16,941 nucleotides of DNA from Actinobacteria bacterium UBA7422 (GTDB lineage: Bacteria; Actinomycetota; Actinomycetes; S36-B12). The DNA lies in contig DKME01000059.1 of the NCBI GenBank assembly GCA_002469525.1, positions 3,113 to 20,053 of the forward strand. Reading direction: 5' to 3'. The notes beneath the pieces are model-generated. The model saw only the letters and a program-made list of their open reading frames with translations. It did not search any database and was not told where the DNA came from. Shown here piece after piece: positions 6,581-14,346 of the stretch (positions are counted from its first letter, which is position 1; every line of letters begins with the position of its first letter). The position numbers and the translations under genes are program-made.

Positions 6581-8179
6581 GTGGTCAAAAATAAATTGAA
6601 AGTTGCGGGAATTGGGGTGACTTCTGTGGCTCTGCTTGTTGCTGGCCTCGGAGCAGCTCCAGCGACCGCCGCAAAAAGTTCACTGGTGGTTGAAAACGTC
6701 TTCCAGCTGACTTCAACAGATCCAGCACGTTCATTTGAACAGACTGGAAACATGATCAACCATGCGTTGTACGAGACTCTGATCACGTACAAGGGCGGAG
6801 ACGCATCACAGCCGGTTCCGGCAATTGCCTCAAAGTGGCGTTACAACTCGAATGCAACTTCATTCAGTTTCACAATTGATCCGAAGGCAAAATTCTCCGA
6901 TGGCACCAAGGTCACATCGGCAGACGTAGTCTTTTCCTTGAATCGACTCAAGAACGTTAAGGGAAACCCATCTTCATTGATGGACGGACTTACCGTGTCA
7001 GCGCCTAACTCAAAAACCGTTCGTATTGCAACAGAGGAGCCAACGCCACAGGTGCTGGCCATCCTGACTTCTCCAGCTGCGGGAATCATGAATGCCAAGG
7101 TTGTTCGTGCCTGCGGTGGAACCGATGCAGCAAATGCAGAGTCCGCTGACAAAGCACTTGAGTGCCTCAAGAAAAAGTCCGCGGGTAGCGGGCGCTACGT
7201 TCTGAAGTCCTTCAACCTCACCACTGAGGTAGTTCTTGATAAGAACATGAAGTACTGGGACGGTGTTGACAAAGACGGTTACGACCAAATCGTGATCCGT
7301 AACGTTCCTGTTAACGTTCAGCGCCTCAATGTGATCAAGGGTGCATCTTCTATTGCAGCTGACCTTTCACCAGATCAGGCCGAAGGCGTTGGCTCAAAGG
7401 TCAATGTCATTGAAGGTAAGGCGTCTAACGTCTTCTTCTTCTACCTCAGCCAGAATCCGGCGTTCTCGGATGCAACCAAGTTCACTTCGAACCCGAAGTG
7501 CATTGAAGCAGCCCGCTACGGAATCAACTACGACAAGATCGTGCGTTACGCGGGTCGTGGAGCTATTCAGGCTCCAGGAATCATCCCAAGCTTCTTCTCG
7601 GGTGCACTTTCTTCCAAAGATGCAATCAAGCAGAACACCGCACGGGCCAAGAGGGCATTTGATGCTTGCGGTATCGGTGACACTCCGGTGGAAATTGGAT
7701 ACTGGGGTGATGGCGGTGCTGTAAACGGCCTGAACTTTGGTTCACTCGCCGCACTTGTCGCTGAAGACCTTCAGGCTGTTGGCTTCAACGTTTCACTGAA
7801 CGGTGCTCCCATTGCTGTCTCACTACCTCTCTACCGTGACAACAAGGAAGAGACCGGTTTGTGGCTGTGGGGTCCAGACTGGCCAGATTCAACCAACTAC
7901 ACCGAGAGCTTTAGCCCCGGAACCAAGGTTGGATTGCGCATGGGTTGGCAAGCCGGAGCAGACAATTTGATTGAAAGCCTCCGTCAGCAAGCTGCCGTAA
8001 CCACTGATCCAAAGAAGCGCGCAGTCATCTTCTCGCGTTGGCAGAAGGAAATGAACAAGAGGAGTCCATTGATCCCTCTCGTTCAGCCAGCTTCGATTTT
8101 GGTGGCTGACAAATCAGTGGAGAATGTGAAGGATCACCCAATCTGGAAGATCAACCTTCCAGAAATCACCAAGAAGTAG
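6581..8179 (+). CDS. ABC transporter substrate-binding protein, family 5 (peptide/opine/nickel type)
   Basis: A 532-residue extracellular solute-binding protein of the DppA/OppA cluster (SBP_bac_5). The N-terminus is a Sec signal peptide: basic MVKNKLK, a hydrophobic stretch at about 8-25 and an APATAA cleavage region near 27-32. There is no lipobox cysteine, unlike most Gram-positive binding proteins. Family hallmarks follow: the ALYETLITY segment, FTIDPKAKFSDGTKVTSADVVFSLNR-type region at 96-122, GSGRYVLKSF and KNMKYWDG at 203-228. Cys178 and Cys195 flank an inserted loop and could form a disulfide; Cys307 and Cys363 are further candidates. It would deliver a peptide-sized ligand to the permeases encoded next. 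GTG 6581 follows AAAGGAG at 7 bases. It is the first gene behind a strong promoter, and an inverted repeat follows its stop, consistent with higher expression than the permeases. Confidence 0.93.
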   Translation: MVKNKLKVAGIGVTSVALLVAGLGAAPATAAKSSLVVENVFQLTSTDPARSFEQTGNMINHALYETLITYKGGDASQPVPAIASKWRYNSNATSFSFTIDPKAKFSDGTKVTSADVVFSLNRLKNVKGNPSSLMDGLTVSAPNSKTVRIATEEPTPQVLAILTSPAAGIMNAKVVRACGGTDAANAESADKALECLKKKSAGSGRYVLKSFNLTTEVVLDKNMKYWDGVDKDGYDQIVIRNVPVNVQRLNVIKGASSIAADLSPDQAEGVGSKVNVIEGKASNVFFFYLSQNPAFSDATKFTSNPKCIEAARYGINYDKIVRYAGRGAIQAPGIIPSFFSGALSSKDAIKQNTARAKRAFDACGIGDTPVEIGYWGDGGAVNGLNFGSLAALVAEDLQAVGFNVSLNGAPIAVSLPLYRDNKEETGLWLWGPDWPDSTNYTESFSPGTKVGLRMGWQAGADNLIESLRQQAAVTTDPKKRAVIFSRWQKEMNKRSPLIPLVQPASILVADKSVENVKDHPIWKINLPEITKK

Positions 8180-8189
8180 GTAGCTAGTC

Positions 8190-8206
8190 CTTCACACAGT
8201 GTGAAG
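8190..8206 (+). repeat. Perfect palindrome between the binding-protein and permease genes
   Basis: CTTCACACAGTGTGAAG is an inverted repeat with 8-base arms around one central base; as RNA it would fold as a 7-base-pair stem with a CAG loop. It begins 11 bases after the binding-protein stop and ends 30 bases before the permease start, with no T-run. In importer operons a stem here commonly stabilises the upstream mRNA or limits read-through, so that the binding protein exceeds the membrane parts. A dimeric repressor site is an alternative. Confidence 0.5.
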
Positions 8207-8235
8207 CGAAATTACAAATAAATCCAAGGAGCAAA

Positions 8236-9309
8236 GTGAAGCCAGTGCCGGTATTAACGCCAGTAACTAAAACGTTATTTACCGGCACTGGTCTCACCCC
8301 TTTTATCATTCGGCGGCTACTCACAGCAGTAGTACTCATCCTTGGAATTACGTTTATCGCTTTTTCGGTCACCCAGTTGGTCCCGGGTGACCCGGTCGCG
8401 GCCAACCTAGGTCAAAGTGCATACAGCGATCCTGACATTGTCGCTGCTTTTAAGGCGGAGTACGGACTTGATCAGCCCGTCCACATTCAGTACATAACGT
8501 ACGTGGGAAACCTGCTGCAAGGCAATCTGGGAATATCACTATCGAGTAAACGCCCGGTAGCCGAAGACCTGCGTGAATTCTTCCCTGCCACTCTAGAAAT
8601 TGCACTTGTTGCCGTGTTTGTGGCACTCGTTCTGGGAGTTATTCTGGGAACAATCTCAGCCATGACGCGCGATCGCCTTCCCGACCAAATTATTCGAGTC
8701 TTCAGTCTTACGGGTGTCTCAATGCCGGTTTTCTGGACCGCGCTGACCGCCTTTTACATATTTTTCTTTGTACTGGGTTGGGCCCCCGGAACCGGAAGGC
8801 TGGAGCCGGGCGCCGAGCCCCCACCTCAAGTGACAGGTATGTACACCGTTGATGCACTACTTGACGGTGACTTTGCTACGGCCTCCCAAGCCGTTTCCTA
8901 CCTTTTACTCCCGGCATTGGTGCTGGCAGTTTTTGCCCTTGGTGTCATTACCAGGTTCACTCGCGCATCAGTGCTTGAGATTCTCGGAAACGACTATGTG
9001 AGAACCGCTCGCTCGAAGGGTTTGCCCGAGCGGGTTGTCATTCGGCGCCATGTGCTTCGACCCGCACTGCTAGCAATTATCACAATTGCCGGAGTTGCAT
9101 TTGCTTCCCTCTTAGCCGGATCGGTCCTGATTGAAAACGTATTTTCGTGGCCTGGCCTTGGCCAGTATGCCTACAAGTCCGCGGTTGGACTTGATCTCCC
9201 GGGAATTATGGGAGTGAGCATGATTGTCGCTACCGTCTTTATCTTTATGAATCTTCTAGTAGATGTCCTTTATCGAGTAATTGATCCCCAGATGAAAGAT
9301 TCAAAATGA
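8236..9309 (+). CDS. ABC transporter permease, DppB/OppB type
   Basis: A 357-residue membrane protein with six predicted transmembrane segments (about 28-47, 118-140, 155-181, 219-240, 281-299 and 324-346). The DppB-type N-terminus shows FIIRRLL and LVPGDPV, and the cytoplasmic EAA loop reads RTARSKGLPERVVIRRHVLRP at about 256-276, where the ATPases dock. The segment LAGSVLIENVFSWPGLGQYA is characteristic of the family. The start is GTG 8236 with AAGGAG (8226-8231) unusually close, 4 bases away; the first 20 residues are a longer leader than usual, but no better start is visible. Its stop overlaps the next permease start by 4 bases (ATGA), so the two are translationally coupled. Together they would form the channel. 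Confidence 0.93.
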   Translation: MKPVPVLTPVTKTLFTGTGLTPFIIRRLLTAVVLILGITFIAFSVTQLVPGDPVAANLGQSAYSDPDIVAAFKAEYGLDQPVHIQYITYVGNLLQGNLGISLSSKRPVAEDLREFFPATLEIALVAVFVALVLGVILGTISAMTRDRLPDQIIRVFSLTGVSMPVFWTALTAFYIFFFVLGWAPGTGRLEPGAEPPPQVTGMYTVDALLDGDFATASQAVSYLLLPALVLAVFALGVITRFTRASVLEILGNDYVRTARSKGLPERVVIRRHVLRPALLAIITIAGVAFASLLAGSVLIENVFSWPGLGQYAYKSAVGLDLPGIMGVSMIVATVFIFMNLLVDVLYRVIDPQMKDSK

Positions 9310-10205
9310 TCCTTTCACCCAACACCAGAAAAACACTCAAGGCACTCGAAACGCCGACTGAGAAAAAGGGGAAGGGAAGTACTAATTCGATTTGGCGGCA
9401 GCCGCTGGCAATCGTTGGGCTCACCATAATTGGTGTGTGGGTGTTTGTTGCGGTCTTTGCCCCCTGGGTCGCTCCTTACGATCCGTACTCGCAAGAGTTT
9501 GATAAATTCATCCCGCCTTCGGCAGAGCACTGGATGGGCACCGATGAACTCAACCGAGATATCCTCAGCCGAGTCATTTACGGTGCACGTATTTCACTCC
9601 CGTACTCGATCCTGTTGGTGGTCTTGTCGACAATTATCGGCACAATCGTGGGCGGTGTATCCGGATTCTTTGGTGGCAGAGTGGATGCCACCTTGATGCG
9701 AATCACCGATATGTTCTTTGCATTTCCTGGCATTATTTTGGCCATGGCGGTTGCGGCTGCACTGGGCCCAGAAATTCGCAATGCCGTTATTGCAATCACC
9801 ATTGTTGCGTGGCCCGTGTACGCCAGATTAGTGCGAGGGTTGATCCTGAACTCGAAATCCAGTGACTACGTTACGGCTTCGTCACTTTTGGGTTCTTCTT
9901 CAATTCGAACTCTCTTTGTTGACCTTCGTCCAAATATCTCAGGACCGGTTTTTGTCTTGATGGCTTTGGAAGTAGGAACTGCGCTGCTGTTGCTTTCCGG
10001 ACTTTCCTTTCTTGGCCTAGGCGCGACACCCCCCAGCGCAGAATGGGGTGCCATGGTCTCCATGGGCGCGGTGAATTTTGATCGCTGGTGGGTAGGCCTA
10101 TTCCCGGGAATAGCGATTCTCACAGCGGTGCTGGCGTTTAACTTCATTGGCGACACCCTCAGAGATGCACTCGACCCTAGAACTGCAAAGGCGCTACGCG
10201 ACTAA
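9306..10205 (+). CDS. ABC transporter permease, DppC/OppC type
   Basis: A 299-residue partner of the preceding permease. After a basic cytoplasmic N-terminus it has a first membrane segment (about 33-52), the periplasmic-side signature HWMGTDELNRDILSRVIYGA (family consensus has Gly where this has Asn84 in ELNRD), and five further hydrophobic segments. The EAA loop is at about 189-212 and reads ASSLLGSS...DLRPN, where most relatives have a HILPN-type ending. The C-terminal part LSFLGLGATPPSAEWGAM is the classic DppC motif. It starts within the stop of the upstream permease (4-base overlap) and its stop shares one base with the ATG of the first ATPase, which makes a tightly coupled set. Substrate specificity cannot be read from the permease. 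Confidence 0.93.
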   Translation: MILSPNTRKTLKALETPTEKKGKGSTNSIWRQPLAIVGLTIIGVWVFVAVFAPWVAPYDPYSQEFDKFIPPSAEHWMGTDELNRDILSRVIYGARISLPYSILLVVLSTIIGTIVGGVSGFFGGRVDATLMRITDMFFAFPGIILAMAVAAALGPEIRNAVIAITIVAWPVYARLVRGLILNSKSSDYVTASSLLGSSSIRTLFVDLRPNISGPVFVLMALEVGTALLLLSGLSFLGLGATPPSAEWGAMVSMGAVNFDRWWVGLFPGIAILTAVLAFNFIGDTLRDALDPRTAKALRD

Positions 10206-11188
10206 TGACTCTTCTTAATGTTTCAGATTTGACGGTAACCCTAGCTACGTCAACAGGTGACGCGGACGCAGTCCGTAATCTCTCCTTTTCGTTGGATGGT
10301 GGTGAAATTCTTGGCATAGCCGGGGAGAGCGGCAGTGGTAAAACCATGACCGCCCTGAGCATCATGGGCCTATTGCCCTACAAGGGTAAGGCGTCCGGGT
10401 CGATTAATTTTGACGGAAAAGAAGTGCTCGGGAGTTCAAAAAAGAAGTACCAACATATGCGGGGTAAGGAAATCTCCATGATTTTCCAAGACCCAATGAC
10501 CTCGCTTCACCCCATGTTGACGGTTCAGACCCAGTTGACCGAACATATGAGATACCACGACAAAATGAGTAAGTCGGCAGCCCGGGAGAGTGCGCTTAAA
10601 TTGCTCGATACGGTGAAGATCCCTGACCCAGCTTCAGCCCTTCGTGCGCACCCAAGCCAATTTTCAGGTGGAATGCGCCAAAGAATCGCTATCGCTATGG
10701 CGTTGGCTTGCGAACCGAAACTCTTGATCGCGGACGAACCGACTACTGCTCTCGACGTCACGGTGCAAGCGGGAATTTTGCGTCTTCTTCATCAAATCCG
10801 AGACGAACGTAATCTTTCAATCATGATCATTACTCATGACTTGGGTGTACTTAGCTCTCTGACAGATAAAATTCTCATTATGTACGCGGGCTCGGAAGTC
10901 GAGTCAGGCCCCGCACGCGAACTGCTGTCAAATCCACGCCATCCTTATTCGCAGGGACTTATTGCGGCCCTCCCCGGTGCTAGCAGAGAAGGTAAATTTC
11001 TTACCTCAATTGACGGCATGCCTCCGGAGCTCGGAAACTTCCCCAGTGGGTGTGCATTTCATCCCCGATGTGGATTTGCAGAGGACCGTTGCAGTGTGCC
11101 ACCAATTGATGCGACCGTGGTCTCGAAAGGCCACCGAATCTACTGTCCAGTGAATCCATTTGCACATGATCGGGTGGAACAATCATGA
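10205..11188 (+). CDS. ABC transporter ATPase, DppD/OppD type
   Basis: A 327-residue nucleotide-binding subunit. Walker A is GESGSGKT (40-47), the Q-loop is at FQDP (Gln95), the ABC signature is FSGGMRQR (153-160), Walker B is LLIADEP (173-179) and the switch histidine is His211 in ITHDL. The C-terminal oligopeptide/dipeptide extension (oligo_HPY) is present: RHPYSQGLIAALPG, then four cysteines (283, 289, 296 and 314) in the pattern CAFHPRC...C...C, which in relatives can hold an iron-sulfur cluster. It would pair with the DppF-type subunit encoded next to form the asymmetric ATPase dimer at the membrane. Its ATG shares one base with the stop of the upstream permease, and its stop overlaps the next start by 4 bases. 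Confidence 0.95.
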   Translation: MTLLNVSDLTVTLATSTGDADAVRNLSFSLDGGEILGIAGESGSGKTMTALSIMGLLPYKGKASGSINFDGKEVLGSSKKKYQHMRGKEISMIFQDPMTSLHPMLTVQTQLTEHMRYHDKMSKSAARESALKLLDTVKIPDPASALRAHPSQFSGGMRQRIAIAMALACEPKLLIADEPTTALDVTVQAGILRLLHQIRDERNLSIMIITHDLGVLSSLTDKILIMYAGSEVESGPARELLSNPRHPYSQGLIAALPGASREGKFLTSIDGMPPELGNFPSGCAFHPRCGFAEDRCSVPPIDATVVSKGHRIYCPVNPFAHDRVEQS

Positions 11189-12174
11189 ATGAAATTCTTT
11201 CGGTAGACGACTTAGTCGTGGAATACAACCGCGATGGCACAAAAGTCAGAGCCGTCGCCGGCGTTGATCTGCGTCTTGAGAAGGGTGAGATTCTCGGCTT
11301 GGTGGGCGAGTCCGGGTGCGGAAAATCAACATTGGGCAAGGCCATTGTTGGGATTCTTGGTGCGGCAGAAGGGGAAGTAATCTTTGACGGATTACCCGTC
11401 AAGAAATTGACTCGAGGCAAGAGACCCGAACATTTCCGAAACCTCCAAATGGTTTTCCAAGATCCCTACGGTTCACTTAACCCCCGGCGCAAAATCGGTG
11501 CGCAAGTAATCGACGGACTTGTTATTGGCGGTATGCACCGGTCAAAGGCCTTGGCGCGTGCCCAAGAGCTACTAGCCACAGTCGGTCTGCCCGCAGACGC
11601 ATTAGGACGTTTTCCACACCAATTTTCAGGCGGGCAGCGCCAACGAATTGCGATTGCACGGGCACTTGCTGCCTCTGCCAGTGTGTTAATCGCCGACGAA
11701 CCAATTTCAGCGTTGGATACATCTTCGCAAGCGCAAGTTTCAAACCTTCTTGTGAACCTCGTTCACGAGTTGTCGGTCGGTATGGTGTTCATTTCACATG
11801 ACCTCTCTATTGTTCGGCGCATCTCGGACCGAGTTGCCGTGATGTATCTCGGCAAAATCGTGGAGACCGGAACGGTTGAGCAGATTTGGGAGAGTCCCGC
11901 CCACCCGTATACCAAGGCACTAATTGCTGCCATTCCGCATGCGGACGGCCGCTCGTCAATGCCGGCCGACCTTCCGGGTGATGTCCCAAACCCAATGAGC
12001 CCGCCGAGTGGCTGCCGGTTCCACCCTCGGTGCCCACTCGCAATGCCTGAGTGTGCTGTTGTCGAGCCCGAGTTCGTTACGTTGGCAGATAACCGTCAGG
12101 TCGCCTGTCATTTACAAAAGGCAGGGCAGGAGCCTGTTTCGCTCGAATTAATTCCGCGTGTCCCCGCCTCTTGA
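11185..12174 (+). CDS. ABC transporter ATPase, DppF/OppF type
   Basis: A 329-residue second ATPase subunit. Motifs: Walker A GESGCGKS (41-48), Q-loop Gln92 in VFQDPYGSLNP, signature FSGGQRQR (147-154), Walker B LIADEPISALD (168-178) and His205 in ISHDLSIV. The DppF-type SLNPRRKIG stretch after the Q-loop distinguishes it from the DppD-type neighbour. The C-terminal HPY extension includes HPYTKALIAAIP and cysteines 277, 283, 290 and 308, again in the four-cysteine arrangement. It overlaps the upstream gene by 4 bases (ATGA) and completes a five-gene importer. Its stop is 21 bases before the amidohydrolase gene, so hydrolase and importer are probably on one transcript. Confidence 0.95.
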   Translation: MNEILSVDDLVVEYNRDGTKVRAVAGVDLRLEKGEILGLVGESGCGKSTLGKAIVGILGAAEGEVIFDGLPVKKLTRGKRPEHFRNLQMVFQDPYGSLNPRRKIGAQVIDGLVIGGMHRSKALARAQELLATVGLPADALGRFPHQFSGGQRQRIAIARALAASASVLIADEPISALDTSSQAQVSNLLVNLVHELSVGMVFISHDLSIVRRISDRVAVMYLGKIVETGTVEQIWESPAHPYTKALIAAIPHADGRSSMPADLPGDVPNPMSPPSGCRFHPRCPLAMPECAVVEPEFVTLADNRQVACHLQKAGQEPVSLELIPRVPAS

Positions 12175-12195
12175 TTTCACCGGGAAAGGTGCGTT

Positions 12196-13383
12196 ATGCA
12201 CATAGTCAATGCCCATATCGTCGATGTACTTAATGGCGAAGTCACACGCAATTCATCTGTGGAAATTAATAGTCAAGGTGTCATCACGGGTGTAGGTGTG
12301 TTGTCACCCATCGGCGGTATGTCTGAAAGCGAAGTCATTGATCTTGAGGGCAGGTATCTTTTCCCTGGGCTTATTTCATGTCATACCCACTTATCGGTGG
12401 TGTTCCCTTTCTCACTCACCGATCCACAGGAAGATCCAGCCGTCACCGCTTTCAGGGCAGCGCAACGGGCACGTGAAGCATTGATGTCAGGTATCACGAC
12501 TATTCGATGTGTCCATGAGCAGAATCAAGTAGACCTAGCCTTGAGAAATGCTGCACGCGCCGGATGGTTCCAAGGCCCGCGAATATTTGGTGCAGGCAGA
12601 GCTTTAGCAACCCCAAACGGGCATGGAAAAGGATCGGCTTGCAGCTACGCGGAGGATTATGAAGGCTTCTATCAGGCGGCTATCGGGGAACTCAACGACG
12701 GAGCTGATCACCTCAAAATTTTCATTACCGGCGGCATGGCGCATGCCGGTGAGAAGCCAGAGAATCCAGAGATGACAGACGATGAAATCCGCGGGGTGGT
12801 TCAGGCCGCCACAGAACACGACACCTATGTTGTGGCTCACGCTGGCGGCTCGGAAGCGATCCAACAGGCTTTGCGCCTCGGGGTTCGTTCATTTGAACAC
12901 GGATATGTCATGGACCAGGAGACAGTGGATCTCATGGCTGCGAAAAATGTGTTCTACTCACCGACCCTGTGTGTAACCCGATCGGAATCGTGGATGCGCT
13001 CACGTGGTTTTGAAGAGGCATCAATTCAGAACTGTTTGGCTGCAAGCGATCGCCACCTCGAAAGTGCGAAACTTGCAATAAAGGCAAACATCCGCATGAC
13101 AAATGGAACCGATTACCCGCCGGGTGATCTAGTCGACGGAGTTTCGGCAGCGTTGCATGAACTTTTTCTTATGCATGAAGCGGGTTTGAGTACCGTCAAG
13201 GCGCTTCAATCAATAACATCTACCGCTGCGGACCTCATGAACCAAGGCAAGAATCTAGGCCAGATTCAGCCCGGCTACCTTGCGGATTTTGTCGCCACGA
13301 AAGGGAACCCGCTCGAGGACCCGCAAAATCTTCGGGAGATTGACTTCGTAATGCAGGCTGGCGAACCATTGGTACGGATCTAG
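12196..13383 (+). CDS. Metal-dependent amidohydrolase (prolidase/imidazolonepropionase-like)
   Basis: A 395-residue amidohydrolase-superfamily TIM-barrel enzyme. The binuclear metal site can be traced: His63 and His65 (SCHTHLS), a candidate carboxylated Lys174 (HLKIFITGG), His215 (VVAHAGG), His235 (FEHGY) and Asp306 (TNGTDYP). The N- and C-terminal strands (MHIVNAHIVDVLNG and GYLADFVATKGNPLED) form the usual urease-like beta-sandwich. This pattern belongs to the branch containing Xaa-Arg/Xaa-Lys/Xaa-Pro dipeptidases and cyclic amide hydrolases, so an imported dipeptide, N-acyl amino acid or lactam is a plausible substrate. No signal peptide is present. GGAAAGG (12183-12189) precedes ATG 12196. 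It directly follows the importer genes, with the Rv2466c-like gene 11 bases downstream. Confidence 0.88.
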   Translation: MHIVNAHIVDVLNGEVTRNSSVEINSQGVITGVGVLSPIGGMSESEVIDLEGRYLFPGLISCHTHLSVVFPFSLTDPQEDPAVTAFRAAQRAREALMSGITTIRCVHEQNQVDLALRNAARAGWFQGPRIFGAGRALATPNGHGKGSACSYAEDYEGFYQAAIGELNDGADHLKIFITGGMAHAGEKPENPEMTDDEIRGVVQAATEHDTYVVAHAGGSEAIQQALRLGVRSFEHGYVMDQETVDLMAAKNVFYSPTLCVTRSESWMRSRGFEEASIQNCLAASDRHLESAKLAIKANIRMTNGTDYPPGDLVDGVSAALHELFLMHEAGLSTVKALQSITSTAADLMNQGKNLGQIQPGYLADFVATKGNPLEDPQNLREIDFVMQAGEPLVRI

Positions 13384-13394
13384 AAAGGGATCGC

Positions 13395-13997
13395 ATGCAA
13401 AAAGTAGAGTTTTGGCTCGATACGTTGTGCCCGTGGGCATGGATGACCTCCCGTTGGCTCACAGAGGTAGAAAAAGTTCGGGACGTGGACATCACATGGA
13501 ATGTCATGAGCCTGTATTTCCTCAACCTGGGAAGAGACTGGATCACCGACGAATACTTGGAGAATGCCCACAAAGCATTGGGACCCCTTCGGGTCATGGT
13601 GGCTGCACAAAAGAGTATGGGCCCTTCGGTTGTTGGTGACCTGTACACCGCGTACGGCAACCACATTCACCTGCAGAAAGAAGACTTCTCCAGGGAACTG
13701 TCCGAGCGCGTGATCTCAGAGCTCGGATTACCCGCAAGCCTGGCGGAGTCCGCAGAAGACGAATCACTTGACAGCGACATTATTGAAATTCACACACGCG
13801 GATTATCGTTGGTAGGCGAGGACGTGGGTACTCCCATTATTGCCGTTGATTCAACAGCCTTTTTTGGACCTGTGCTCTCCCCTGCTCCTCAAGGTGAGCG
13901 CGCTGGAGTCCTCTTTGACGCCGTGGTGACAGCAGCACAATTCCCCGAGTTCTTTGAACTCAAGCGTACGCGTACGGTTGGACCGATTTTTGACTAG
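13395..13997 (+). CDS. DsbA-family protein, Rv2466c-like (mycothiol-linked), with a single active-site cysteine
   Basis: A 200-residue thioredoxin-fold protein of the DsbA/FrnE group. It resembles mycobacterial Rv2466c, a mycothiol-dependent nitroreductase/oxidoreductase, nearly throughout: FWLDTLCPWAWMTSRWL at the N-terminus, VMSL, and the C-terminal GEDVGTP...AFFGPVLS and FFELKRTRT. The active site reads Cys12-Pro-Trp-Ala; from recall, Rv2466c has CPWC, so the resolving cysteine is replaced by alanine, and Cys12 is the only cysteine in the protein. Chemistry through a mixed disulfide or conjugate with mycothiol is therefore more likely than dithiol exchange. There is no signal peptide. AAAGGGA (13384-13390) precedes ATG 13395. 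Its position after the amidohydrolase suggests handling of an electrophilic or thiol-linked intermediate, or protection from one. Confidence 0.9.
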   Translation: MQKVEFWLDTLCPWAWMTSRWLTEVEKVRDVDITWNVMSLYFLNLGRDWITDEYLENAHKALGPLRVMVAAQKSMGPSVVGDLYTAYGNHIHLQKEDFSRELSERVISELGLPASLAESAEDESLDSDIIEIHTRGLSLVGEDVGTPIIAVDSTAFFGPVLSPAPQGERAGVLFDAVVTAAQFPEFFELKRTRTVGPIFD

Positions 13998-14007
13998 GGG
14001 ATTCAAT

Positions 14008-14346
14008 GTGTGGCCTTCAAATCCTGAAAATCGGATTGAGGAACCGGACAATCAGCTTGTGCTTCACACACTCCTGCGATCAACTGATTTCTCAGAAAAA
14101 GTTAGTGCGAGCTTTGTCCACATTCAAGGGCTTCATCGGCCACTCATTACACATTCCGAACTTCGAATTTATCTTGTGGTTTCAGGGAGTATTGACTTTT
14201 TGCTCAACGCCACTGAACGGGTGTCGCTGACAAAGGGTGATGCGCTCACGATCAATGCAGGAACCCTTTACCAACTAGAGGGCGAGGGTGAATACTACGT
14301 TCTCAATGTTCCAGGCTTCCAAGACGGAGACGACGTGTACCTCTAG
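14008..14346 (+). CDS. Small single-domain cupin-like protein
   Basis: A 112-residue protein with the cupin strand pattern: VHIQGLHRPLITHSELRIYL leading to VVSGSIDF (motif 1 region, about 37-64) and TKGDALTINAGTLYQLEG (motif 2 region, about 75-92). The standard metal ligands are incomplete: where motif 1 has HxH and a later Glu there is His49-Ser-Glu51, and the motif 2 histidine is replaced by Gln89. It may be metal-free or use other ligands, serving as a binding or isomerase protein. GTG 14008 is preferred because AGGGGA (13996-14001) lies 6 bases upstream; this ribosome binding site overlaps the stop of the Rv2466c-like gene. The frame is open further upstream, but that part runs over the previous gene. 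Its stop overlaps the convergent SDR stop in CTAG. Confidence 0.72.
   Translation: MWPSNPENRIEEPDNQLVLHTLLRSTDFSEKVSASFVHIQGLHRPLITHSELRIYLVVSGSIDFLLNATERVSLTKGDALTINAGTLYQLEGEGEYYVLNVPGFQDGDDVYL

Noticed and set aside
13965..13977. Tandem CGTACG repeat
   Set aside because: It encodes part of the conserved KRTRT segment at the C-terminus of the Rv2466c-like protein and is explained by coding constraint.
13954..14007. Longer cupin reading frame starting at 13954
   Set aside because: The extra part lies over the end of the Rv2466c-like gene and has no ribosome site; GTG 14008 follows AGGGGA.
14006..14230. ATG at 14006 opening another frame
   Set aside because: It runs in a different frame from the cupin-like sequence, has no recognisable fold, and is explained as a shadow of the cupin gene.
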